Virus record (IMG/VR): IMGVR_UViG_3300020472_000018
Location: 1 to 64,000 of that record
Source of the DNA: a virus
Direction: 5' to 3' (one strand)
DNA length: 64,000 nt
The notes under the pieces: model-generated
Told to the model about the DNA's origin: nothing
Seen by the model: only the letters and a program-made list of their open reading frames with translations
Database searches by the model: none
Part shown: piece by piece, positions 44,901-51,298 of the stretch
How positions within the stretch are numbered: position 1 is the stretch's first letter
Layout of the letters: each line of letters starts with the position of its first letter
Position numbers and translations under genes: made by a program

Positions 44901-45342
44901 TACATCAATAATTACAATATTTGATACATCAACAACTTCTAATCCAGTTTATGTTTTATCAACACCAGAATCTATTATTAGGGAAGGTGATACATTTACA
45001 ACAACAGTAACAACAACTAATGTTGTAGATTCTACTGATCTTTGGTGGAAATTAGAAGGTATTAATTCAAGTGATTTAACAACTGGATCTATTGAAGGAC
45101 AAGGTACTGTTATTTCTAATACGTTTAGTTTCTCTCATGCTCTTGCAAAAGATATGGCTGAAGAGGGTACAGAAATTATTCAGATAAAATTATTCAGTGA
45201 TTCTGCTAGAAATAATCAAGTTGGTAATACTCTTGGAGTTACTGTTAAGGATACATCTCAACCAGGATTTAATGTTGACGTAACAGCACCTAACAATAAT
45301 GAATATATATTAATAGGAAATGATACAGACGGAACTATCTAG
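38914..45342 (+). CDS. virion-associated subtilisin-like protease with Calx-beta-like repeats
   Basis: 2142 residues. About 45-85: inhibitor-I9-like propeptide (LAEAEELRKHPDIQYVELDS). About 400-930: S8 protease with the full triad: D412 (VDVVVTDNGHW), H539 (GDHGTPCASQAYG), S897 (FSGTSSACPVTVG) and probable oxyanion N710 (FSFSSGNQ). The domain has large insertions. About 1120-2115: nine repeats of about 110 residues (NEG...TTTV, GTTLYW, DFSSG, TEG-x-E). The last residues (FNVDVTAPNNNEYILIGNDT) are the start of a cupredoxin-like domain that continues in another frame in the next ORF. Roles in fibre maturation or host-surface cleavage are inferred. Confidence 0.75.
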   Translation: MARKNYQVKAKDGTCWQKIHHFLCCTTYNELNIPDRECLCKDDAKYDETIGTYQLSLAEAEELRKHPDIQYVELDSTFHAHEMGSKGGHMNEDIEWHSNRFGKNVKNYRDLHYVPDTPQLVQSSLMTITGQSGQGTTNWIKVKDVHPNTDALNYWQLVGFPLIYDYAVYPSAPTNANDPDPLRNSTQTGSNLITISSTGPYQLFVAADGEYASIEWIRDDGYKIFPDLTSGRRQYPANTMDLIPNIPAGMENFYSGWNGRTDGKTGTTKEIIDSSLYWGIKYQIINLGILKAGTHTITYQIRNGSHGDPNKEDWNNNPGGIAWQIYSMGGYTADYYTQQGISGDYKSYVSDVNYIIGTSTWDSAEWNRTGYQLLRCQESSTTNPWASSTRTVKNQDIQYTNDGLDVDVVVTDNGHWFAHPEFCTGENDPPNYISGNVLNRSGKCGVLDMILDAPYYLDPEWFDSDPSNRLTTRWDGTRVPVESVARAWWYSASLRSRISTGQSYDFPDFGGFAISATYTRAYCNGTKTNVPSIFSRGDHGTPCASQAYGKNYGWAFNANKWSITLWAVTSTVTYRVTQIFHKHKPNNPKFNTKNPTISSNSWGKTSRNLLDNDDVYTYEYRGTAYGQTDQNIKDGVSIPGGVSKILDIPHFIKQGGGRESISYLNTFTPTPDQTFIKLPYSRGQSLEAGEENALKAAITEGVIFSFSSGNQAFYLTQEGDVDHNNKVIKENGTEWYIHRAPYPMGVKDDSGYDLFSIGAIDNELKSRWSLTSDTIFKDKGTGTTSKYQNDNIETLARGSAGKKVLSAAGNNDLKFAECGMANIESMVDSEDYSNRGNHIDFYAPADGTLAADIAINYATDTQNPSTGGDGPHRMEIVRGEIVTGNNRFCDTQFSGTSSACPVTVGLLACAMQQNRGWSCTQLKTYLKQQISPETSSTFYLGYEPGSNPDSLKWAADFTTNETDVRIIREISGSKTTPNPVYEATSGLAPSRPNLNERFSVTSGSAKVKIIGIREFTGSDAGNPVELRIGNGYYLMQITTDTAYSYGSFANTTIAGYKFKIKEGSNDQVIQVSDNNGSSWTALEISTVNGNFVIGSQGEVYYYLNVDDSVGLPEQPSNPTYVINLSPSTSVNEGSTLVTTITTTDVDSFTPLYWRLDGAGINSSDFSSGSLTGFGIVNSQGSFQFSHTLANDLTTEGTQTLNVKLFTDSSRQIQVATTSIQIIDTSISSSYAISPTKTTPNEGETFSYGIGTSGVANGTTLYWEITGSVMSSTDFTPSSLTGSVTINNNGAAVTKTIREDLVTEGNERIIFKVYTDAGRTNEVASNNSVVIQDTSTAPTTPTYTITPSNTTLNEGDTLTTSVTTQNVSNGTTLYWLIDQHTGAINTSDFSNGMSGSVSINNGSASFTNTIVADNLTEGEEKFAIKLYTDSGHTNNVANTSTITITDTSQSKTYSLSASSTTLNEGSTVTTTVTTTNVSNGTVLYWELSGTGITSSDFSSGSLTGSGTINAQGTFNFSHTLDNDVTLEGSETIAVRLYTDSGRTTQVGNTLSIIVNDTSIPQATYSISPNPTSVNEGSSFTTTVTTTNVSNGTTLYWRLEGTNIDGNDFSTGALTGSGSISNNTFNFTHTLASDATTEGSETIAVKLYVDSARTVKVAEASVTINDTSQTPSTPTYVISPSKTSINEGETLTTTVTTSNVADGTTLYWQLDQHTGSVSAADFSSGAWNGAGTTSSSQFTFQHTVAADTTTEGEEKFAIVLATDAGFSNIVATSTVITINDTSTDSATPTYSLSSNLDPVNEGQFLSITVTTTNVASNTTLYWQFSGTNITASDFNEGILESNIVTDATGSKAFGTTLRNDILTEGSETMMVKLFTDSARTTQVGNTLSITINDTSTSQAPTYSISPSVTQLNEGQSFTTTVTTTNVNDGVTLYWIIDEHTGTINAGDFSSGALSGSGNISSGGFAFSHTVAEDATTEGTEKIAIKLYTDSGYTNNVANTSIITIFDTSTTSNPVYVLSTPESIIREGDTFTTTVTTTNVVDSTDLWWKLEGINSSDLTTGSIEGQGTVISNTFSFSHALAKDMAEEGTEIIQIKLFSDSARNNQVGNTLGVTVKDTSQPGFNVDVTAPNNNEYILIGNDTDGTI
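42271..45262 (+). repeat. nine tandem Calx-beta-like repeats (about 330 bp each)
   Basis: Repeat starts lie near 42271, 42600, 42937, 43264, 43597, 43930, 44270, 44608 and 44947. Each codes for Y-x-[IL]-S, x-NEG-x, TTTVTTTNV-x-GTTLYW, DFSSG, a F-x-F-x-HT strand and TEG-x-E. Copies 3, 6 and 8 have a DQHTG/DEHTG variant, suggesting duplication of a multi-repeat block. Confidence 0.85.
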
Positions 45343-45347
45343 GAATA

Positions 45348-48300
45348 ATGCCAAGTAATCCAGAAGTAAGAATTAAAGAAGGTGAGAGAATTAATTTTCA
45401 TGTAGATGCAACGGGTCATCCGTTCTACATTAAAACAACAGATACAACAGGAAGTGGAGATTTAGTTAATGGTGTAATTAATAATGGAGCAACTGATGGT
45501 ACGGTTAACTGGACACCATCACTTGGAGCTGCAGGAACTTATTATTATAAGTGTGGTAATCATGCTGCAATGGGTGGAACCATTACAGTATTAAGTGTTG
45601 CACCATTACCAGGATATAATATTGATGTAATAGCACCAAGTAATACTGGGTATAATCTTTCAGGAACAGATAGAAATGGTTCAGTAAATGGTAATGATGT
45701 AGATGTAACTATTAGGGAAGGAGATAGAGTTAATTTTTTAGTAAATGCTTCAGGGCATCCATTTTATATTAAAAGTGATCCTGTTACTGGAACTGCTAAT
45801 CAAATAGCAGGTGTTAGCGGTCAAGGATCTGAAACACAAACAGTTACTTGGATTGCTCCAGCAGGATCAACAGGAACTTATTATTATCAGTGTGGTAATC
45901 ATGCTGCAATGGGTGGAAAACTTATAGTACAATCATCAACTGGTAGTACTAATCCTGGTAATAGTAATAAAGTATCTAATGGTGGTCCTCTTACACAACA
46001 TCAGAGTGGACCATATTTTGATGTTGAGAAAGCAGGTCCTTATTTTACAGGTAGTGTTCCTATTAAATGGAGCAAGATGAGACAATATTTTAAAGAAATA
46101 TATCCTGTTAATAATGCAGTTCCTGTTTCTGCATCAGAGATGAAAAGGAATACTAATGTTGATGAATTAGATCCTATTGTTCCAAATTCTACTGAGAATG
46201 AACAGATAGCAGCTACTACTGAATTTAATTGGAAAGCATCTCAAATGAGAGGTTCAATTAAGAGATATTATGCAGATCAAAGATCTAATGCCACAGAATT
46301 GAGTATGGCTAGATTTACTGGTGGTAATGGTATTGATTGGTCAAATGGTGGAACAAGTGGAGTAGATAGTACTAATAATTCATATGGAAATATAACAAGA
46401 AATGTTCAGAAAATTACATTTCTGGATATGATAAGTGGAAGTGGTGATACTGGTAATAATGGTACAGTAGGTGGTGGGGGAGTAGGTAATGATAAAGTCC
46501 CTGCTGCTAGATTAACGCCAAGTAATCCTATACCTGCAAATAATTTTAGGATTCAAGTTGATGGTGCGATTTATGGATCTGCTGGTAGAGAAGCATTATT
46601 TAATTATGCTACTCAAACAGATAAAACTAAGAGTGATCCAGGTAAAGATGGTGGTACTGCGTTAAAGATAGTTCATACAGGAAATACTACTCAAGTATAT
46701 GTTGGTAATAATGCCAAGATTTATGGTGGTGGAGGTGGTGGAGAACAGGGTGCAATGGGATATATCCATCCTGATGGATTGGATGCGATGAAAGGTATAT
46801 GTGATAAAGAATATGCTGCTAATGCAGCTTGTGGTGCAACTCCAGGTTGTGATGGTGGAGATACTTTAATAGCACAGGCAAGTGGTGGATGTTGTAGATA
46901 TGGTCCTGATTGTATTGATAGTTGGTTTGGAACTTGGTGTACTACTGTTTGTAAGGCAAATTGGCAAACTGGAACTTGTTTAAATTCAGTTCCTTCTGAG
47001 AATCCAATCCAAGGTAAAGGTGGAATGGGCGGCTGGGGTGCTGGATATGGATATACACAATGGGTTGGTGGTGGACCTCAAAATGCAAAAGCTGGAGAAG
47101 ATGGTACTGAAGGTGGTTGTCCAACTTGTTTATCTGGTGCTGAACTTAGAGTAGATACTGGACTTTGTTCTACTGATGGTGGTAAAGGTGGAGATGGTGG
47201 TGATTATGGTCAACCAGGACAATCAACTACTGGTATAGATGGTGATGGTGGTAAAGCTGGTGCAGCTATTTGCGGATCTCCATTTGTACTTGGTGGTAAT
47301 ATTAGTAATAGTTCAATAAAAGGAAGATATGATGGACCTTGTGAAGGTGCAGGTTCACAACCAGCACCAAATCCTGATGCTCCTACAGTAACAATCGGGG
47401 CTCCTTACTATGTAAGATTTAAGGAAAATCCTGTTAGTCATTTAATGGTTAGTGGTCCAGGTACTTGCGACTTCAGGATGAAACATAGTTGGACTGATAA
47501 AGCTGATAAAGGATATGCGTTGGATAGTATGTCATTTGGTGGATTTGCTCAAACTTTTGCTGCTGGTAGAGCATACTGGGGTAGATCTTATGACAATCCA
47601 ATATCATATGCTATGGATGTTGCTTGGTCTCCGTTTATGAGAGAATATGCAGTATTCCCTGCATCTTCAAATGGAGGAACTCCAACTGATTGCTTACCAG
47701 ATCAAGCTCAAACCGCAGTTTATAGATTTAATGTTACTGGTGGTGCTAATGCTTATACATTTAAAGCACAGGCAGATAATAATGCAAAATTCTCTATAAA
47801 AGGACCTACTTTCCCTGGAGGATTTCCTTTAGGTGAAGTAGAAACATTTAGTAATCCTACTTCTGATTTTATAAGAGTACCAAACTTTACGTTGGCTGCA
47901 GGACAATATGATTTAACTGTAACAATAACAAACTCTTCCTTCCCTCCAGGACAAGAACCAGCACCAGGTGCTAATAATAATTGGTATTATAATCCAGGTG
48001 GTGTTGCTTTCTGGTTACAAGGTCCTGGTGATACTGATGAATCAGATGAACTTTCCGAAAGAGATTGGACTTGTTGTTCATTAGATTTCACTAAAATACA
48101 AGAAGATGGTGTGTTTATGAGTGATGTTATCTCTTTACCTGAAGGGGAATATCCTATTACATGGACTGGTTTAAATGCTACTAATGGCACTACTTATCCA
48201 AATCCAAATCAACTATCAAATAATACTAAAAAGATTATATTATTTGATAGTCATGGTACTGATGCTAACCAGACTTTTGAGTTATGGCATCCAACTTTAG

Positions 48301-48509
48301 ATGTACCTTATACAGCTGCTGCTATGACTTGGAATGTTAGTGGACAGGTTACTAGAATATTTGGATCATCTAATCCTAACGATCCAACATTCTCTTTACC
48401 TGCTAGTTCTTCTGGTACTACTACAATGAGTCCAGAGAGAACAACAACTTATACTGTAAATGCAACTGGTCCTGGTGGTACAAATAGTAAAAACTGTACG
48501 ATTAAGTAA
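45348..48509 (+). CDS. cupredoxin-containing fibre protein, probable continuation of preceding ORF
   Basis: 1053 residues. Two cupredoxin-like domains open it: H24, C69, H72, M75 and H137, C182, H185, M188 (GHPFYIK, then YYYKCGNHAAMGG), with amicyanin-like C-x2-H-x2-M spacing. The first lacks its N-terminal strand, which lies at the end of the previous ORF in the +1 register; the two ORFs are 5 bases apart. About 220-330: a fibre motif (VPIKWSKMRQYFKEIYP). About 460-650: Gly-rich with a Cys-rich patch (SGGCCRYGPDCIDSWFG). The end resembles an Ig-like domain. It overlaps the convergent methyltransferase gene by 8 bases. Confidence 0.65.
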   Translation: MPSNPEVRIKEGERINFHVDATGHPFYIKTTDTTGSGDLVNGVINNGATDGTVNWTPSLGAAGTYYYKCGNHAAMGGTITVLSVAPLPGYNIDVIAPSNTGYNLSGTDRNGSVNGNDVDVTIREGDRVNFLVNASGHPFYIKSDPVTGTANQIAGVSGQGSETQTVTWIAPAGSTGTYYYQCGNHAAMGGKLIVQSSTGSTNPGNSNKVSNGGPLTQHQSGPYFDVEKAGPYFTGSVPIKWSKMRQYFKEIYPVNNAVPVSASEMKRNTNVDELDPIVPNSTENEQIAATTEFNWKASQMRGSIKRYYADQRSNATELSMARFTGGNGIDWSNGGTSGVDSTNNSYGNITRNVQKITFLDMISGSGDTGNNGTVGGGGVGNDKVPAARLTPSNPIPANNFRIQVDGAIYGSAGREALFNYATQTDKTKSDPGKDGGTALKIVHTGNTTQVYVGNNAKIYGGGGGGEQGAMGYIHPDGLDAMKGICDKEYAANAACGATPGCDGGDTLIAQASGGCCRYGPDCIDSWFGTWCTTVCKANWQTGTCLNSVPSENPIQGKGGMGGWGAGYGYTQWVGGGPQNAKAGEDGTEGGCPTCLSGAELRVDTGLCSTDGGKGGDGGDYGQPGQSTTGIDGDGGKAGAAICGSPFVLGGNISNSSIKGRYDGPCEGAGSQPAPNPDAPTVTIGAPYYVRFKENPVSHLMVSGPGTCDFRMKHSWTDKADKGYALDSMSFGGFAQTFAAGRAYWGRSYDNPISYAMDVAWSPFMREYAVFPASSNGGTPTDCLPDQAQTAVYRFNVTGGANAYTFKAQADNNAKFSIKGPTFPGGFPLGEVETFSNPTSDFIRVPNFTLAAGQYDLTVTITNSSFPPGQEPAPGANNNWYYNPGGVAFWLQGPGDTDESDELSERDWTCCSLDFTKIQEDGVFMSDVISLPEGEYPITWTGLNATNGTTYPNPNQLSNNTKKIILFDSHGTDANQTFELWHPTLDVPYTAAAMTWNVSGQVTRIFGSSNPNDPTFSLPASSSGTTTMSPERTTTYTVNATGPGGTNSKNCTIK

Positions 48510-48906
48510 AGAATAATTCAACTCCAATAGGTTCACCAAAACTATAATCATATTCTAAAGCATCTGCACAAACATAATGTGGGTGATCTATTGATACGTC
48601 TAGACGTTCACATATTTCTTTATGATTATCTTCCATTAATTCTATGCAATAAAGCATATTATCTAGTACGTGATCGAGATTATGATACTTAACTAATTCA
48701 TCTCTTAACTCAACTAGAAAGTTACCAGAACCTGCAGAGTTATCTAAAAACTTTGACTTTGGGTTCTTTCTAGTTTCTAATGGTATTCTTTCTATCATTT
48801 CTCTACAGATCTCAGGAGGTGTAAAGACTTCTTGAGTTTCTGCTATTCTTTCATCAGATCTTTCTATACTAGATCCTGTTTCTTGATTGTGTTTATTCTT
48901 TGCCAT
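48502..48906 (-). CDS. N6-adenine methyltransferase, truncated (AdoMet-binding half)
   Basis: 134 residues. It opens with a polar segment then EVFTPPEICREMIERIP, the entry motif of HsdM-like adenine methyltransferases, and motif I D55-N-S-A-G-S-G-N-F63, followed by a motif II acidic residue (YCIELMEDNH) and VCADALEY (motif III). It stops before the catalytic NPPY motif, at GEPIGVELFFT, exactly where it meets the 3' end of the fibre gene. It is therefore a 3'-truncated enzyme or half of a split one; the neighbouring gene at 49486-50823 has NPPY but a poor motif I. Confidence 0.7.
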   Translation of the reverse strand: MAKNKHNQETGSSIERSDERIAETQEVFTPPEICREMIERIPLETRKNPKSKFLDNSAGSGNFLVELRDELVKYHNLDHVLDNMLYCIELMEDNHKEICERLDVSIDHPHYVCADALEYDYSFGEPIGVELFFT

Positions 48907-49499
48907 TAGTGTATGTAAGTAGAGATAATATATTTTTTAGATTTGAGGGGTGGGCATCCACGATGTATGAAATTCCATACGGCAGGAAACATAACTAGCT
49001 TTCCCACAGTTGGAGTAACTAATGTTCCATCTGCAAATTCTGTATGACCACCACCATCATTTGTTAAATCATTTAGATAGTATAGCATAGCAAACATTCT
49101 AGGATGATCTTCTTGGGTATTATCATTATGCCAATTAAAATATCCACCTGGTTCGTAACTTTTTACATTATAACCTGCATCTTCAAACTTACAACTTCCA
49201 AATGGAGTTGGTACTGGATCTAGTTGATTAAAACCTTCATAACAATGATCGAGATAGTTTTGTATATTTTCTGAAACATTTTTTGAAAGTATATTATCAA
49301 TGTCTTTCCATTCTTTAAAGGGACTAATAAAAAGATCTTCAGAATCTTTTAGAGTTTTATCAACAACTAATTGACCTCTTCTTAGTATATGACCTGCTTG
49401 TTTTCTATCATCATTTTCAAATCTATCAATAATTTCTTTACACAGATCTTCTGGTAAAGCATTATTGTTAGTATAGATGTAATCTTCAAACTTTATCAT
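48906..49499 (-). CDS. 2OG-Fe(II) oxygenase
   Basis: 197 residues with the full iron-binding set: H-x-D in GGYFNWHNDNTQ, a strand RMFAMLYYLND, GGGHTEFADGTLVTPTVGKL, distal His in FIHRGCPPL and a basic residue after it (KSKKYIISTYIH). The spacing fits the prolyl-hydroxylase-like 2OG-FeII_Oxy family. It starts inside the last codons of the upstream methyltransferase gene (14-base overlap) and ends at the start of the next, so it is co-transcribed with them. The substrate is unknown. Phage-encoded members have been proposed to act on host proteins, nucleic acids or virion proteins. Confidence 0.75.
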   Translation of the reverse strand: MIKFEDYIYTNNNALPEDLCKEIIDRFENDDRKQAGHILRRGQLVVDKTLKDSEDLFISPFKEWKDIDNILSKNVSENIQNYLDHCYEGFNQLDPVPTPFGSCKFEDAGYNVKSYEPGGYFNWHNDNTQEDHPRMFAMLYYLNDLTNDGGGHTEFADGTLVTPTVGKLVMFPAVWNFIHRGCPPLKSKKYIISTYIH

Positions 49500-50823
49500 A
49501 TGCCTCCATATATGCTTTGATTATTTTATTCTTGCCACAGTGACCTCTACCATTAGTATCTGCTTTAGCAACTTTCCGTAAAGTTGGTTCGAGATTTACC
49601 AATCTCTCTACAATCTCTGGTTTTGCTTTAATAAAATTATGTCCTTTTGCATAATGAGTAAAATCTTTAGTTAAAACTTTACCAGATGGGCCATCACCAA
49701 ATTCTCCAATAAAAACATCTGCGTCAAATCTGTCTTCATATTTTAAGAATTGGAAATCTAAATGTGTTCTATATACTGGAATTAATTTTCTATTACAATT
49801 TCTTACTTCCCACTCTTGAATACACGCATCAATTCCAGTAGGAAAACATTTAGGATCAACATCTTCACTAGATTTGCAATGTAGATCGAGATTTACCAAA
49901 TTCATATTGGAATCACCTTTAAGTGATCTTGGTAAAACTAAGAGGATCTGTCCATTTTCACCTACTTTCTCTCCTGATTTATTCAAGAAACTAACTGCTA
50001 GTTTACCACCTGTACCATAAGGAGGATTACCAATGATTGCATCAAATTTCATGTGTTTTCCTTTGAATTGATTTTGGGTGATACGAGTTATATATTCTGG
50101 ATTATCAATAAACTCATCTTTAGCAAAATATTTGTATGCTTGATCTGTAAAGAGATTGGTGAATCCCATTTTTGTTATCAAATAATTGCAAAAGTGTCCA
50201 TGAGCATCTTGTGGAATGTATATTCTAGCATCTTTTGGTAAATCTTTCAACCTTTCACATAGATCAAATATTACTTGACGATCAGGGATTCTGTGCATAT
50301 CATCTTTTCTTTTCTTTGAGTTCTTCTTAGTAACTAATGGAGAGAATCCTGTATCTTTTTGATAGGTTCTATAATAATTATCCATTCTCTTTACCAGTTC
50401 ACCAATATTATGAACTGCTTGAGACCAATTAGTCTCTAAAGGATTTACTCTTAGTTCTGGTGAACCACCAAAAGGATTTGTTTTACTCCATCCAATCTTT
50501 CTCATTTCTTCCCGAACATCATAATCACTAAGATCAGGATGTACTTCCCATTTAGCAAGTAGATTAACAGCTTCTGGACATTTGGAATAATCTCCATCAG
50601 TGAATCGAATTAAATTATTTCCTATCGTTCTTTCGGTTAAGGTTTCACCAACATACAAAGGTAAACCAAATTTAGTATAATCTGGGTCACCAAGATCATA
50701 CAATCTCACTATTGATGGAAATTGATGAACGTAAATTGTATTTGTTTTTTTGGGAACTTCTTCTTGCTCTTTAAAGAATGGATCAACCTGTTCTTGTATA
50801 GCAGCGACTAGTCCATTAGTCAT
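49486..50823 (-). CDS. N6-adenine methyltransferase-like protein with NPPY motif
   Basis: 445 residues. Catalytic motif IV NPPY at 266-269 (FDAIIGNPPYGTGGK), then GQILLVLPRSLKGDS and a C-terminal recognition-like region. The expected AdoMet-binding motif I before it is degenerate (YIPQDAHGHFCNY at about 201-215, no G-x-G). The N-terminal 130 residues (TIYVHQFPSIVRLYDLG, LPLYVGETLTERTI, DVREEMRKIGW) may be a T5orf172/GIY-YIG-like domain; I am unsure. It is the first gene of a leftward three-gene operon diverging from the promoter at 50982. Confidence 0.65.
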   Translation of the reverse strand: MTNGLVAAIQEQVDPFFKEQEEVPKKTNTIYVHQFPSIVRLYDLGDPDYTKFGLPLYVGETLTERTIGNNLIRFTDGDYSKCPEAVNLLAKWEVHPDLSDYDVREEMRKIGWSKTNPFGGSPELRVNPLETNWSQAVHNIGELVKRMDNYYRTYQKDTGFSPLVTKKNSKKRKDDMHRIPDRQVIFDLCERLKDLPKDARIYIPQDAHGHFCNYLITKMGFTNLFTDQAYKYFAKDEFIDNPEYITRITQNQFKGKHMKFDAIIGNPPYGTGGKLAVSFLNKSGEKVGENGQILLVLPRSLKGDSNMNLVNLDLHCKSSEDVDPKCFPTGIDACIQEWEVRNCNRKLIPVYRTHLDFQFLKYEDRFDADVFIGEFGDGPSGKVLTKDFTHYAKGHNFIKAKPEIVERLVNLEPTLRKVAKADTNGRGHCGKNKIIKAYMEAYDKV

Positions 50824-50873
50824 TGGATTAATTAATTATGAGACTACTATAATGGATTTGATAGGAAGTGTGA

Positions 50874-50945
50874 CCGTACCTAGTCCACTTTGTAAACTGG
50901 GTTAACATTCTGGAATTTATACATACCTTTGGTATGGTTGTACGG
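50874..50945. other. inverted-repeat element in divergent intergenic region
   Basis: In the 212-base gap between the leftward methyltransferase operon and the rightward gene at 51036, CCGTAC (50874-50879) pairs perfectly with GTACGG (50940-50945). It encloses a second perfect hairpin CATACC-TTT-GGTATG (50922-50936). This could be a structured RNA or operator. I do not recognise a known class. Confidence 0.35.
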
Positions 50946-50981
50946 GAAGCTTTATAATTCTTTAAGAACCAATGGGGGGGA

Positions 50982-51009
50982 TTGACATCCTCTTTTTTTA
51001 TGGTATAGT
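50982..51009 (+). promoter_or_regulatory. sigma70-type promoter
   Basis: TTGACA (50982-50987), 16-base spacer containing a T run, TATAGT (51004-51009). A start point near 51016 would give a leader of about 20 bases before the ATG at 51036. It is a strong match to a host early promoter and unlike the late cores of the virion genes. Confidence 0.8.
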
Positions 51010-51035
51010 AGGATTGTCGTTACATATACAAACAC

Positions 51036-51227
51036 ATGACACAACAAATGAATCCTCTCTGTGAGGCAGAGTTTATTACAGACCTATACTTACATCACGC
51101 AGTTCAAAGTGTTGATGCTAGACTTGGTGAGGGTTATGCAAAAAAGAATCCTCAATTAGTATCTACTATGGTTTCTCTTACTGCAACAGAACACCAAAAT
51201 GCTATTGATAGAAATTTGAGGGACTGA
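51036..51227 (+). CDS. small unknown protein, early
   Basis: 63 residues (MTQQMNPLCEAEFITDLYLH, then a helical charged part and TEHQNAIDRNLRD). No recognised family. It is flanked by a sigma70-type promoter and a strong terminator, so it forms its own early transcription unit, which suggests a host-directed function. No Shine-Dalgarno sequence is visible before the ATG. Confidence 0.6.
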   Translation: MTQQMNPLCEAEFITDLYLHHAVQSVDARLGEGYAKKNPQLVSTMVSLTATEHQNAIDRNLRD

Positions 51228-51242
51228 TCTCTAACTGTCACA

Positions 51243-51266
51243 AGACCCCTTCGGGGGTCTTTTTTT
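51243..51266 (+). terminator. rho-independent terminator
   Basis: A 7-bp perfect stem (AGACCCC / GGGGTCT) with a TTCG loop and a T run. It ends the unit begun by the promoter at 50982. Confidence 0.9.
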
Positions 51267-51298
51267 ATGCTATAATATATCCATATTAAAGTTTAGTG

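Noticed and set aside
45300-45350. Programmed frameshift at the protease/cupredoxin junction
   Set aside because: The only window in which both frames are open (45324-45341) has no X XXY YYZ heptamer, so indel, sequencing error or restart are more likely than a programmed slip.
50874-51035. Glutamine-II (downstream-peptide) riboswitch before the small early gene
   Set aside because: Position before a short ORF is suggestive, but the conserved core sequences of that riboswitch are not found.
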